A stretch of 64,000 nucleotides of DNA from Streptomyces gelaticus (GCF_014649535.1 NZ_BMTF01000002.1:124001-188000), one strand, 5' to 3'. Counted from the stretch's first letter, positions 55,502-64,000 are shown. Numbers and translations are program-made. The notes: a model not told the origin generated them from the sequence alone.

Positions 55502-56382
55502 GCGGCGTCGATCTCGGTGCGGTACGGCATGGACGCCGAGGCGCCCGGCCGCTGCACGCAGAGCGCGGCGGCCGACGACGCCCAGGCCAGCGCCTCCGGT
55601 ACGGGCCGTCGCTCGCCGAGCGCCACGGCGAGCGTGCCGACGAAGGTGTCGCCCGCCCCCGTGGTGTCGACGGCGGTGACCTCGGGGGCCGGGAAGAGGA
55701 CGGGCTCGCCGCCCCGGGCCGCGTACAGGCAGCCCTTCGCGCCGAGCGTGACGATCACCGCGGGGACCTGGCTGAGCAGATGACGCGCTGCCGCAAGGGG
55801 GTCGGCGAAGCCGGTCAGCGCTGCCGCCTCGTGCTGATTGGGGATCAACAGGTCGACACAGTCGAGGAGTTCGGAGGGCAGGGGCAGCACGGGGGAGGGG
55901 GTGAGGATGGTCCGTACGCCCTGGGCGTGGGCCACCCGTGCACCCTCGACCACCGCGGAAAGCGGCAGCTCCAGCTGGAGGAGCAGCAGATCGGCGCCCG
56001 CGATGGCGGCCATCTCGCCGGGGCCGATGGCGGTGACGGTGCCGTTGGCGCCGGGGATCACCACGATGGAGTTGGCGCCCGTGTCGTCGACGACGATGTG
56101 CGCGGTGCCGCTGGGGCCCTCGGCGGTGTGCAGCAGATCGGTGTCGATGCCCGCGTGCTCCAGACCGGCCCGGAGCTGCGCGCCGTACACGTCGTCGCCC
56201 ACCGCACCGATCATCGTCACATTGCCGCCCGCGCGGGCGGCGGCGACGGCCTGGTTGGCGCCCTTGCCGCCGGGGACGGTGCGGAATTCCCGCCCGGTGA
56301 CGGTCTCTCCGGGCTCCGGAGCCCGTGCGACGTAGGCGACGAGGTCCATATTGGTGCTGCCGAGCACCGCGATACCGGTCAT
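55498..56382 (-). CDS. PfkB-family ribokinase-like sugar kinase
   Basis: 294 aa from ATG 56382 (MTGIAVLGSTNMDLVAYVAR) with GGAGG upstream. PfkB carbohydrate kinase: GGKGANQAVAAARAG near residue 39 (first signature, sugar binding) and VTAVDTTGAGDTFVGTLAVAL near 240 (second signature, catalytic Asp and anion hole). Motifs and the NMDLVA start point to ribokinase; other ribosyl or nucleoside substrates are possible. It overlaps the ADP-ribosylglycohydrolase-family gene upstream (ATGA). Confidence 0.9.
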   Translation of the reverse strand: MTGIAVLGSTNMDLVAYVARAPEPGETVTGREFRTVPGGKGANQAVAAARAGGNVTMIGAVGDDVYGAQLRAGLEHAGIDTDLLHTAEGPSGTAHIVVDDTGANSIVVIPGANGTVTAIGPGEMAAIAGADLLLLQLELPLSAVVEGARVAHAQGVRTILTPSPVLPLPSELLDCVDLLIPNQHEAAALTGFADPLAAARHLLSQVPAVIVTLGAKGCLYAARGGEPVLFPAPEVTAVDTTGAGDTFVGTLAVALGERRPVPEALAWASSAAALCVQRPGASASMPYRTEIDAA

Positions 56383-57752
56383 GGGCACAGGGCCTCCTTC
56401 TGGGTGAGCCGGTGGGTCTGTTCGGCCAGTTCGTCGAAGCCGATGGAGCCGAAACCGGGGACGGACGAGGCGAGACGGTTCTTCAGTGGAGTGGTCCAGC
56501 GCTCCGGCAGCCGCTCCGGGGCCCCGGCCAGCAGCCCGGTGAGCGAACCGGCGGTCGCGCCGTTGGAGTCGGTGTCCCAGCCGCCCGACACCGCACGGCA
56601 GATGGAGAGCGAGAAGTCGCCGTCGGCATGGGTGAGGGCGGCGGCGAGCAACGCGGCGTTGGGCAGCACATGGACCCAGTGGTAGCCGCCGTACTCGGCG
56701 TGCAGCCGGTCGGCCACCGCGTCGAAACCGGCGCATTCCCGGGCCGCCGCGACACCGAAGCGCACCGCGTGCGCGAACCGCGAGCGCGGTGGCACGACCC
56801 GCAGCCCGGCGGCCAGGCATCCGTGCACATCGCTCTCGCCCCCGGCCGCCTCGGCGAGCACCGCGGCGGTGAACATCGCCCCGTACACACCGTTGGCGGT
56901 GTGGCTGAGCACGGCGTCCCGGTGTGCCTGCTCGGCGGCGGCCGACGGGTCGCCGGGATGGGTCCAGCCGTGCACATCGGCCCGGATCTGCGCGCCGATC
57001 CACTCCCGGAACGGGTTGCGGTGGCGGGCGGTGTGCGGGGGCTCGATGCCGTCCAGCAGATTGCGGTACGCGACCCGCTCGGCGGTGAAGGTCCGGCCGG
57101 CCGGCAACTCGTCGAGCCAGAGCCTCGCGAGGTCTGCGGTGGTGAAGGACGGACCGTGCCGCTGGAGCAACAGCACGGTGAGCAAGGGGTAGTTGAGGTC
57201 GTCGTCCTCGGGCATGCCGTCGATGTTCTCGGCCAGCGAGTTGGGTGCGGAACGGCGGTTCCAGGGATAGGTGGCGGCCAGTGCGGCGGGCAGGTTCCGG
57301 GCGGTGAACCAGGTGGTGAGCGGCCAGTTGCCGGTGGCGCGGGCCAGGGCGCGGATGCCGTCCAGCGGCAGCTTCTCGACGGGCTTGCCGAGCAGGCAGC
57401 CGGCCGCCCGGCCCAGCCAGGCGGCGTGCAGCCGGTCCCGGCTCACCGGCTGGGCCTCGGGGCGGGGCGCCGGCCAGTTGGGGCACGCGGCCCGGATCGC
57501 GGCCAGCTCCGTCGGCTCGTCCCTCGCCAACGGCGAGTCCAGCAGGGCAAGTTCGTCGAGCAGCCGCTCGGCCAGGGCGCGCAGCTCCGGTGCCGGAGAG
57601 GTGGAGGCTCCCGCGCGCTCCGGGGCGGGGGCGCCGCCCGCTTCGTACCACCGCCGTGCGACGGCCTGCGCGTCCCGCCCGTCCTCGACCGCCTGGCGCA
57701 GCTCGTGCCCGACGAGGTCCTCGGGCTGCACCCATGTCACCCGTACGGTCAT
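56379..57752 (-). CDS. ADP-ribosylglycohydrolase-family protein, copy 1
   Basis: 457 aa, ATG 57752 (TVRVTWVQPEDLVGHELRQA). An N-terminal helical region of about 100 residues absent from the other copies (TVRVTWVQPEDLVGHELRQA) is followed by the ARH fold: LHAAWLGRAAGCLLGKPVEKLP, ENIDGMPEDDDLNYPLLTVLLLQ (first metal motif, DDD), then GGWDTDSNGATAGSLTGLLAGA (second metal motif, DTD-N). Both Mg sites appear intact. It cleaves ADP-ribosyl or ribosyl N/O-glycosidic bonds in other members; substrate here unknown. Overlaps flanking genes by 4 nt. Confidence 0.88.
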   Translation of the reverse strand: MTVRVTWVQPEDLVGHELRQAVEDGRDAQAVARRWYEAGGAPAPERAGASTSPAPELRALAERLLDELALLDSPLARDEPTELAAIRAACPNWPAPRPEAQPVSRDRLHAAWLGRAAGCLLGKPVEKLPLDGIRALARATGNWPLTTWFTARNLPAALAATYPWNRRSAPNSLAENIDGMPEDDDLNYPLLTVLLLQRHGPSFTTADLARLWLDELPAGRTFTAERVAYRNLLDGIEPPHTARHRNPFREWIGAQIRADVHGWTHPGDPSAAAEQAHRDAVLSHTANGVYGAMFTAAVLAEAAGGESDVHGCLAAGLRVVPPRSRFAHAVRFGVAAARECAGFDAVADRLHAEYGGYHWVHVLPNAALLAAALTHADGDFSLSICRAVSGGWDTDSNGATAGSLTGLLAGAPERLPERWTTPLKNRLASSVPGFGSIGFDELAEQTHRLTQKEALCP

Positions 57753-58936
57753 GGCGTACCCGCCAGCGCGGCGAACGCCGACTCGTGCGCGCGGCGGCGG
57801 GCCGTGTCGCGGACGAACACCTCGCGGGCGACGTCCGCCAGGGTCCGTGCGGGTGCGTGCAGATCGAGGCGGCTGGCCCCGGCGACCGTTTCCACCCAGG
57901 TGGCGGGGATCGCCCGCTCGCCGTGGAGCGCGCCCGCGATCGCTCCGCTCATCGTGGCGATCGAGTCGCAGTCCCGGCCGTAGTTGACCGAGCCGAGCAC
58001 CGTGTGCCGGTAGTCGCCGTCCGCGACCAGCAGCATCCCGAGCGCGATCGGCAGCTCCTCGATGGCATGCAGCCGGGAGGGCCGGCGGGCACCGAGGGAC
58101 GGTGCGCGGTAGTCGGGGCCGACCGTGTCGAAGGGGGCGACGGCGGCGCGCAGCGGGGCCAGTGCCGACTCGAAGTCGCTGTGGTTCGAGGCCACTTCGC
58201 ACACCGCCTCGATCGCCGAGCGGGTGCCGTCCTTGGCCAGCGACAGACAGGTGTCGACGACGCCGGCGGGCGTCGCGCCCGGGGCACAGGCAGCGGCGAC
58301 GGCCGCCGCGAAGACCCCGGCGGCCTCTCTTCCGTAGCTCGACTGGTGGGCACCGGCGACATCCAGCGCCTCGGCGTACGCGGCCCCGGGGTGGGCGGCG
58401 TTGACCAGGCCGACCGGGGCCATGTACATCGCCGCACCGCAGTTGACGATGTTCCCGTTGCCCGCCTCGCGCGGATCGACATGGCCGTAGTGCAGCCGGG
58501 CGACGATCCACTTCTCGGCGAGGAAGACCCGCTGGAGCGGCAGCGCCTCGGCCTCCAGCTCCGGGATCCAGCGGGGGGCCGAAATCAGCTCGGGCACGAG
58601 ATGCGCGGCGACCGCGTAGGCGTCGAGATGGTCGCGCACGGCGCCGTACACCCGCACCAGCGCATGGGTCATCAGGGTGTCGTCGGTGACGTGCCCGTCG
58701 CCCTTGTGGTACGGGGCGATGGGGCGCGCGGTACGCCAGTTGTCGCCGTCCCACGGGCCCACGACGCCGTCGATCCGCCCGCCGTGACGGGCCACGATCT
58801 GCTCGGGGGACCGGCCCTCCACCGGACCGCCGAGCGCGTCGCCGACGGCGGCGCCGACGAGTGCGCCCGTGATCCGTTCATCGAGTGCGAGTGTGGTGGG
58901 TCCGGCCTCGGGCCGCAGGGGCATCGTGGATGTCAT
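57749..58936 (-). CDS. ADP-ribosylglycohydrolase-family protein, copy 2
   Basis: 395 aa from ATG 58936 (MTSTMPLRPEAGPTT); ATG 58924 is also possible. ARH fold: ERITGALVGAAVGDALGGPVEG at the N-terminus, first metal motif KGDGHVTDDTLMTHALV and second NYGRDCDSIATMSGAIAGALHG. Both sites look complete, so likely an active enzyme. The 5' end overlaps the end of the two-domain gene by 59 bp, and the stop overlaps copy 1 by 4 nt. Confidence 0.88.
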   Translation of the reverse strand: MTSTMPLRPEAGPTTLALDERITGALVGAAVGDALGGPVEGRSPEQIVARHGGRIDGVVGPWDGDNWRTARPIAPYHKGDGHVTDDTLMTHALVRVYGAVRDHLDAYAVAAHLVPELISAPRWIPELEAEALPLQRVFLAEKWIVARLHYGHVDPREAGNGNIVNCGAAMYMAPVGLVNAAHPGAAYAEALDVAGAHQSSYGREAAGVFAAAVAAACAPGATPAGVVDTCLSLAKDGTRSAIEAVCEVASNHSDFESALAPLRAAVAPFDTVGPDYRAPSLGARRPSRLHAIEELPIALGMLLVADGDYRHTVLGSVNYGRDCDSIATMSGAIAGALHGERAIPATWVETVAGASRLDLHAPARTLADVAREVFVRDTARRRAHESAFAALAGTP

Positions 58937-61301
58937 GTCCGAATTGTCCACCCGGGGGCTTCGGTTCCGTGTCTGCCAGCAGCCCGGCGAGTTCGATGAG
59001 ATCGGTCCCCGCGAGCCGGGGCAGCGCACAGCCCGCGAGAGTGCGGCAGGCCTCGCGCCAGCCGTCCGGGACGGCGCCGATGCCGCCGAGCGCACCGGTC
59101 AGCGCGCCTGCCAGGGCGGGCGCCGAGTCGGCCACCCGCGAGAGGCAGGCCGCGGCGGGAACGGCCTGGGCGATCCGGCCGCGGGCGGCGGTGGCCAGCG
59201 CGAGGGCGACCGGGACGGTCTCCGCGGCGGCGATCCCGTAGCTGTAGACATGGTCGACGATCTGATGCTCCAGCACCGGCACCAGGGCGAAGGCGCCCGC
59301 CGCCTCCCCGACGAAGTCACGGGCGATCCGCACGGCGTGGGCGGCGTTGCGGGCGATCTCGGTGCCCTCGGGGAGCTGTGCGAGCGCGGCGTTCACCGCG
59401 GTGTCCACGTCCGCCCCGCCCAGCGCCTCGGCGACCGCCGCCGCCATCGCGCGGGCCCCGTGCACCCCGTCGCCGTCCTGGGTGTAGCGTGCGTCGAACT
59501 CGGCGAGGCGGGCGGCGCCGACGGGGTCCGCGGGGTGGGCGACGGCGAGCACGGCGGCCCGTACACAGGCCGCGTCGTCGAAGTAGTGCGGGTTGTCGTG
59601 GCCGGTGGCGGGCGGGCGCAGTCCGGCGGCCAGATTGCCGAGCCCGGCCCGTACCGAGATCCGGGCGCGCAGCGGAAGCACCGCGGATTCGACCTCGGGG
59701 GCACGGGCGGCAGCCGCGGCGACCTCGGCCGCCAGGGCGTTCCAGGCGACGTCGACGGCGGCCCGCGTCCGGCGTTCGGGGGACAGCCCGTGCAGCGGAC
59801 CGGCCGCCGAGGCGAGCAGCGTCCCGGCGGCGAAGGCCGCCCATTCGGCGTCGTCGGAGGGGCCCAGCCGCAGCGGCTCGGGCGGCTGGTTGAGCGCGAT
59901 GGGGACGGGCAGCGTGGTCGTGGCGTTCTGCTCGGCGAAGGTGTCGAGCTCCCGGGTGAGCCGCCGGGTCCACTCGGGCATCCGGGCCGCCCGGTGACGT
60001 GCGGCGGGCCACCCGGCGGCGTCCCCGGCGGCGAGCCCGAGCAACAGCCCCTCGATCCGGGCCCGATGCCCGGCGGCCGAGCGGGTACCGGGACGGGCGG
60101 CCGGGGACGCGGGGGCGCGGGGGGTGCCGGCGTCCGAGGGCCGCGCGCCCGCGTCCGTACGTGAACGGTGCGGGACCGGTCCCTCGTCGTCGGTACGGCC
60201 GCCGCGCGGCGTGGCGTTCTCGTACGTGCCGCCCGCCCCGTACACCCCGCCCGCGTCGTCCGCCTCGTCCGGGGTGAGCAACTCCGCGATGTCCAGGACG
60301 TGATGGCCCCGCATGGTCGGCAGACAGCTGCCCCGGACCGGACCGATCGCGTCCCCCCACTGCGGCGGGATCGCGGACTCCCCGTTCAGGGCACCGGCCA
60401 GGGCCCCCGCCACCGCGGCCGTGGTGTCCGCGTCACGGCCCATGTTGACCGCCGTCAGCACCGCCGTACGGAAGTCGCCGCGTGCCGCCGCGAATGCCCC
60501 GAAGGCCAGCCCCACCGCCTCGGGCGCCAGGTCCGTCCACGGGTAGCCGCCGACCACGACCGCGGAGCGCACCGCGCGTTCCATGGTGAGCCGGTCGGGG
60601 TGGGCGCGCTGCGCCGCGGCCACCGCGCGCCGCAGCGAACGCGCCGTCCAGGAGTCCATGGGGACGACCGACAGCGCGGCGGCGATCACCGACGCGACCC
60701 CGGCACCCGTCATCGCGGCGGCCACCCCGGCCGCCACCGCCCGGCCGCCGTAGATGCCCTCCCCGTCATGGCTGACCCGCCCGTCCACCGCGACCAGTCG
60801 GGCCGCCTCGTCCGGCCGGCCCGCCGCGAAGACCCCGAACGGTGCCGCTCTCATCGCCAGGCCGTCGCTCCAGGCGTGCCGGTGCTGGGCGGAGATCGGG
60901 GCGGCGAGCCCCCGGCGCAGATTCTCCAGCGTTCCCCGCTCGCTGAACCCGGCACCGCGGAACTGCCCCTCGTCGAGGTCGGCGATCCACAGATGCCAGG
61001 CCCGCTCCACATGGGTGACGGTCAGCGCCGACCCGTGCCGGGCGAGCAGCAGCCCGGAGAAGATCGCGTACTCCGTGTCGTCCGTGCCCGCGGGGTCGTC
61101 GTTCACGAAGCCCTCGATCCGGCCCCAGCGGCGGCGGATCTCGGACGGCCGCAGATTCTCCGCCGGTGCGCCCAGCGCGTCCCCGACGGCGAGACCGAGC
61201 AGGCAGCCGCGGGCCCGGTCGGCGAGGTCCGTCCGGGGCACCTCGGGCCGGCCCGTGCCGCCCGTCCGCGGCTCCACCGGATCCCCTGTGATCAACTCCA
61301 T
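58878..61301 (-). CDS. Tandem two-domain ADP-ribosylglycohydrolase-family protein
   Basis: 807 aa from ATG 61301 (MELITGDPVEPRTGG) with GAAGGG upstream. Domain A (about 30-350): RARGCLLGLAVGDALGAPAEN, GTDDTEYAIFSGLLL, and NMGRDADTTAAVAGALAGALNG, all metal residues present. Pro/Gly-rich linker about 360-410. Domain B (about 415-780): IEGLLLGLAAGDAAGWPA, GPSDDAEWAAFAAGTLL, but the second motif reads CLSRVADSAPALAGALTGALGG, with no NxGxDxDT. Domain B probably binds ligand or regulates rather than catalyses; inference. First gene of the operon. Confidence 0.87.
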   Translation of the reverse strand: MELITGDPVEPRTGGTGRPEVPRTDLADRARGCLLGLAVGDALGAPAENLRPSEIRRRWGRIEGFVNDDPAGTDDTEYAIFSGLLLARHGSALTVTHVERAWHLWIADLDEGQFRGAGFSERGTLENLRRGLAAPISAQHRHAWSDGLAMRAAPFGVFAAGRPDEAARLVAVDGRVSHDGEGIYGGRAVAAGVAAAMTGAGVASVIAAALSVVPMDSWTARSLRRAVAAAQRAHPDRLTMERAVRSAVVVGGYPWTDLAPEAVGLAFGAFAAARGDFRTAVLTAVNMGRDADTTAAVAGALAGALNGESAIPPQWGDAIGPVRGSCLPTMRGHHVLDIAELLTPDEADDAGGVYGAGGTYENATPRGGRTDDEGPVPHRSRTDAGARPSDAGTPRAPASPAARPGTRSAAGHRARIEGLLLGLAAGDAAGWPAARHRAARMPEWTRRLTRELDTFAEQNATTTLPVPIALNQPPEPLRLGPSDDAEWAAFAAGTLLASAAGPLHGLSPERRTRAAVDVAWNALAAEVAAAAARAPEVESAVLPLRARISVRAGLGNLAAGLRPPATGHDNPHYFDDAACVRAAVLAVAHPADPVGAARLAEFDARYTQDGDGVHGARAMAAAVAEALGGADVDTAVNAALAQLPEGTEIARNAAHAVRIARDFVGEAAGAFALVPVLEHQIVDHVYSYGIAAAETVPVALALATAARGRIAQAVPAAACLSRVADSAPALAGALTGALGGIGAVPDGWREACRTLAGCALPRLAGTDLIELAGLLADTEPKPPGGQFGHDIHDAPAARGRTHHTRTR

Positions 61302-61425
61302 CGCGTCGACCCTTCGCTCGCACCGAGCCAGTTCTCGTACCCCCCGATCGATCTGTGCCACGCGGAGCCCCTCCGGAGGCCGTCCATCGCCACAAAAGGG
61401 CCAGTCGGATGAAGGGCCGGAAGTG

Positions 61426-61481
61426 GCAAGGCAGGCCGTACTTACTTGCTCACGGAGGGTGGTAAGTACGGCCTGCCTTGC
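61426..61481. repeat. Perfect 20-bp inverted repeat upstream of the VIT1-type gene
   Basis: Arms GCAAGGCAGGCCGTACTTAC (61426-61445) and its exact complement (61462-61481), loop 16 nt. Lies 86-142 nt before the metal transporter GTG, and beyond the 5' end of the minus-strand operon. Too long for a normal operator; could fold as an RNA leader hairpin, a terminator, or bind a dimeric regulator. Confidence 0.75.
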
Positions 61482-61567
61482 TGGCGGGAGGCGTTTTTCG
61501 TGCGTACTTTCGATGCTGTCGAGCGGGGGCGGAGCGAGTGGCTTCCCCGCCGGAGAAGGGGAGAGCT

Positions 61568-62302
61568 GTGTCCATCATCGAGACCGACGCCGTACTGCAC
61601 GAGGCGCACCGCGACAACCACACCCACCGTGATGTGAACGGCGGCTGGCTTCGTCCGGCGGTCTTCGGTGCCATGGACGGGCTGGTCTCCAACCTCGCGC
61701 TGATGACCGGCGTCGCGGGCGGCTCGGTCTCCCAGCAGACGATCGTGATCACCGGTCTGGCCGGCCTGGCCGCCGGGGCGTTCTCCATGGCAGCCGGCGA
61801 ATACACCTCCGTGGCCTCGCAGCGTGAGCTCGTCGAGGCCGAACTCGATGTCGAGCGGCGGGAGTTGCGCAAGCACCCCAAGGACGAGGAGCGGGAGCTC
61901 GCCGAGCTCTACGAGTCCCGCGGAGTGGAGCCCCGGCTCGCCCGCGAGGTCGCGCGGCAGCTGTCCCGCGACCCGGAGCAGGCCCTGGAGATACACGCCC
62001 GCGAGGAGCTGGGCATCGACCCGGGCGATCTGCCCTCGCCGCTCGTCGCCGCGGTCTCGTCGTTCGGGGCCTTCGCGCTGGGTGCCCTGCTGCCCGTGCT
62101 GCCGTATCTGCTCGGGGCGAGCGCGCTGTGGCCGGCCGTGCTGCTCGCGCTGGTCGGGCTCTTCGCCTGCGGGGCGGTGGTGGCCCGGGTGACGGCCCGC
62201 AGCTGGCTGTACAGCGGGCTGCGTCAGCTGGTGCTGGGCGGGGCCGCGGCGGCCATCACCTATGGGCTGGGCACGCTGTTCGGTGTGGCCGTCGGCAGCT
62301 GA
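61568..62302 (+). CDS. VIT1/CCC1-family (iron/manganese) transporter
   Basis: 244 aa, GTG 61568 (SIIETDAVLHEAHRDNH) with GGGGAGAG upstream. Family signature near residue 35: AVFGAMDGLVSNLALMTGVAG, then GAFSMAAGEYTSVASQRE with the metal-site Glu; a cytoplasmic metal-binding loop rich in Glu and His about 90-165; three more hydrophobic segments to the end. The His-rich N-terminus (HEAHRDNHTHRD) could also bind metal. Exports or sequesters Fe/Mn in relatives. A 30-bp terminator hairpin follows. Confidence 0.9.
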   Translation: MSIIETDAVLHEAHRDNHTHRDVNGGWLRPAVFGAMDGLVSNLALMTGVAGGSVSQQTIVITGLAGLAAGAFSMAAGEYTSVASQRELVEAELDVERRELRKHPKDEERELAELYESRGVEPRLAREVARQLSRDPEQALEIHAREELGIDPGDLPSPLVAAVSSFGAFALGALLPVLPYLLGASALWPAVLLALVGLFACGAVVARVTARSWLYSGLRQLVLGGAAAAITYGLGTLFGVAVGS

Positions 62303-62311
62303 CACCTCTAA

Positions 62312-62383
62312 GACCGACCGGCAATTGGGGGGCGGCGTCGCGGGGCTGGGCACGCGACGCCGCCCCCCAATTGCCGGTCGGTC
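62312..62383 (+). terminator. Very long terminator hairpin after the VIT1-type gene
   Basis: Perfect 30-bp inverted repeat (62312-62341 with 62354-62383), 12-nt loop, 9 nt after the stop. No T-run. Confidence 0.85.
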
Positions 62384-62791
62384 CAAGGTCCGGGCAGTCA
62401 TTCCCGCAGGTGGGGTGGCTGCCCGTAACGTATCCGCCACCCGTGTGACGTACGTCCTGGTGAATACCACTGGGCGGGACGGCTCCTGCGGGCGTAAAAT
62501 GAGTCGCTATGCAGCGCTACACATAAGTAGCCATTTCCGGGCGGTTTCATTTTCTCCACCGCCGGGCAAGCCGTAGACACTGTGGGCAACGACGCCTGCT
62601 CTCTGCGGTCCCCTCCGGGCGCCGATCCTCCGACTGCGACCCACCCCCATCACCTCGGGCGGTGTCCGTATGTTGGAACGAACTATCCGCTTCTTGAGAA
62701 GCGCCCCATCATGTAAATCTGCACCAACTTTCGCAGAGGGCCAACGTCGTCCCTCGGCACTGCATATGCCACGACGACGACGGGAGAGCCC
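62384..62791 (+). promoter_or_regulatory. gltB upstream region
   Basis: 408 bp with no credible gene. AT-richer patches at 62495-62560 and 62660-62740 could hold promoters. A weak GlnR-like element (GTAAC, 6 nt, GCCAC at 62425-62440) and GTGAC at 62445-62449 are noted, but the match is poor. Confidence 0.4.
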
Positions 62792-64000
62792 ATGCGTTCC
62801 GACGCCTGGTCGCCCATGGACGGTCGCCCCGCCCAGCAGGGGATGTACGACCCCCGTAACGAGCACGACGCCTGTGGTGTCGGGTTCGTGGCCACTCTGA
62901 CCGGTGTGGCCAGCCATGAGCTGGTCGAGCAGGCGCTGACCGTACTGCGCAATCTCGAACACCGCGGCGCCACCGGATCCGAGCCCGACTCCGGCGACGG
63001 CGCCGGCATCCTCCTCCAGGTGCCGGACGCCTTCCTGCGCGAAGAGGCCGCCTTCGACCTTCCCGAGGCCGGCGGCTACGCCGTCGGAATCGCCTTCCTG
63101 CCCGCCGACGACTCCACCGAGGCCGTCCGCAAGCTGGAGAAGATCGCCAGCGAGGAGGGCCTGAAGGTCCTCGGCTGGCGGCAGGTCCCCGTCACCCCCG
63201 ACTTCCTCGGCAACGGCGCCCGCGCCACCATGCCCGAGTTCCGGCAGCTCTTCGTGGCGGACGGCGAGAGCACCGGCATCGCTCTCGACCGCAAGGCCTT
63301 CGTGCTGCGCAAGCGCGCCGAGCGGGAGGCCGGGGTGTACTTCCCCTCGCTCTCCGCCCGCACGATCGTCTACAAGGGCATGCTCACCACCGGGCAGCTG
63401 GAGCCGTTCTTCCCGGACCTCTCCGACCGCCGCTTCGCCACCGCGGTCGCCCTGGTCCACTCGCGCTTCTCCACCAACACCTTCCCCAGCTGGCCGCTCG
63501 CCCACCCGTACCGCTTCGTCGCGCACAACGGCGAGATCAACACGGTCAAGGGCAACCGCAACTGGATGAAGGCCCGCGAGTCCCAGCTCGCCTCCGGCCT
63601 GTTCGGTTCCGCCGGCAGGGGAAACAACGGCGAGGCACAGCTCGACCGGATCTTCCCCGTCTGCACCCCCGACGCCTCCGACTCCGCCTCCTTCGACGAG
63701 GTCCTGGAGCTGCTCCACCTCGGTGGCCGCTCGCTGCCGCACTCGGTGCTGATGATGGTTCCCGAGGCATGGGAGAACCATGAGTCGATGGACCCGGCCC
63801 GGCGCGCCTTCTACCAGTACCACTCCACGATGATGGAGCCCTGGGACGGCCCGGCCTGCGTCACCTTCACCGACGGCACCCAGGTCGGCGCGGTCCTGGA
63901 CCGCAACGGTCTGCGTCCCGGCCGCTACTGGGTCACCGACGACGGCCTCGTCGTGCTCTCCTCCGAGGTCGGCGTCCTGGACATCGACCCCGCGAAGGTC
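62792..64000 (+). CDS. gltB: Glutamate synthase large subunit (5' part; runs past the window)
   Basis: 403 codons visible, open at the right edge. ATG 62792 with GGGAGAG about 6 nt upstream. The N-terminal propeptide of 27 residues (ending NEHDA) would be removed to expose Cys28 of CGVGFVATL, the amidotransferase nucleophile. Further class II glutaminase features: [52 protein letters not shown], and [26 protein letters not shown]. Makes glutamate from glutamine and 2-oxoglutarate together with GltD. The start is well fixed by the family's fixed spacing to the Cys. Confidence 0.96.
   Translation, partial: MRSDAWSPMDGRPAQQGMYDPRNEHDACGVGFVATLTGVASHELVEQALTVLRNLEHRGATGSEPDSGDGAGILLQVPDAFLREEAAFDLPEAGGYAVGIAFLPADDSTEAVRKLEKIASEEGLKVLGWRQVPVTPDFLGNGARATMPEFRQLFVADGESTGIALDRKAFVLRKRAEREAGVYFPSLSARTIVYKGMLTTGQLEPFFPDLSDRRFATAVALVHSRFSTNTFPSWPLAHPYRFVAHNGEINTVKGNRNWMKARESQLASGLFGSAGRGNNGEAQLDRIFPVCTPDASDSASFDEVLELLHLGGRSLPHSVLMMVPEAWENHESMDPARRAFYQYHSTMMEPWDGPACVTFTDGTQVGAVLDRNGLRPGRYWVTDDGLVVLSSEVGVLDIDPAKV

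Noticed and set aside
62425..62449. GlnR-like site before gltB
   Set aside because: GTAAC-N6-GCCAC fits the consensus poorly and the second half is misspaced; kept only as a remark in the gltB region entry.

Overview
This window is a stretch of linear-type Streptomyces chromosome. The evidence is very high GC, many GTG starts, 4-nt stop/start overlaps, a DivIVA/SepF-type division cluster, PriA in place of HisA, and a TrpM-like gene between trpC and trpB. Gene order matches the conserved core arm I know from Streptomyces coelicolor (ftsW to gltB). Nearly everything is vertically inherited housekeeping sequence. I see no phage, insertion sequence, CRISPR array, tRNA or rRNA.

Layout. (1) 1-7795, plus strand: the 3' end of the division/cell wall cluster: ftsW (partial), murG, ftsQ, ftsZ, pgeF/ylmD, ylmE, sepF, a YggT-family gene and divIVA. 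A 277-bp regulatory region precedes ftsZ. (2) 7837-11480: two terminator hairpins, then ileS on the minus strand under a T-box leader. (3) 11771-14670: a DksA/TraR-like protein with a histone-like tail, lspA, an RluA-family pseudouridine synthase and a GNAT acetyltransferase. (4) 14720-25000: a decayed glycosidase-like remnant, a CPA1 antiporter, an MscS channel, a dienelactone-hydrolase-like protein, a secreted metalloprotease, phoD, a membrane-anchored thioredoxin-fold protein, a membrane protein and a DUF2252 protein. (5) 25213-37597: dnaE, a 59-aa protein, a NYN-domain protein, an ABC exporter pair, a DUF2567 protein, YbaK, a LON-domain protein, a helical-repeat protein and a beta-helix/membrane protein.

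(6) 37736-51433: amino-acid biosynthesis. hisD-hisC-hisB-(55-aa membrane protein)-hisH-priA-ridA-hisF form one tightly overlapping operon. An MFS remnant and a TIGR03085 gene follow, then hisI-trpE-TIGR02234 and later trpC-trpM-trpB-trpA. No trpF is present in the window, which fits PriA serving both the His and Trp pathways. (7) 51508-53443: a second thioredoxin-fold protein and lgt. (8) 53505-61301, minus strand: a compact six-gene operon with three ADP-ribosylglycohydrolase-family genes (four domains in total), a ribokinase-like kinase, a CaiB-type CoA transferase and a CitE-type lyase. This is the most promising uncharacterised system here. (9) 61568-end: a VIT1/CCC1-type metal transporter and the start of gltB.

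Main leads in order of interest: the ADP-ribosylglycohydrolase/ribokinase/CoA operon, including a two-domain protein whose second domain lacks the usual second metal motif; the DksA-like protein with a substituted zinc ligand; a perfect 20-bp inverted repeat before the VIT1-type gene; small operon-embedded genes (55-aa membrane protein, TrpM); and two pseudogene remnants. Coordinates and starts were read by eye. Family names rest on recognised motifs, not on database searches.
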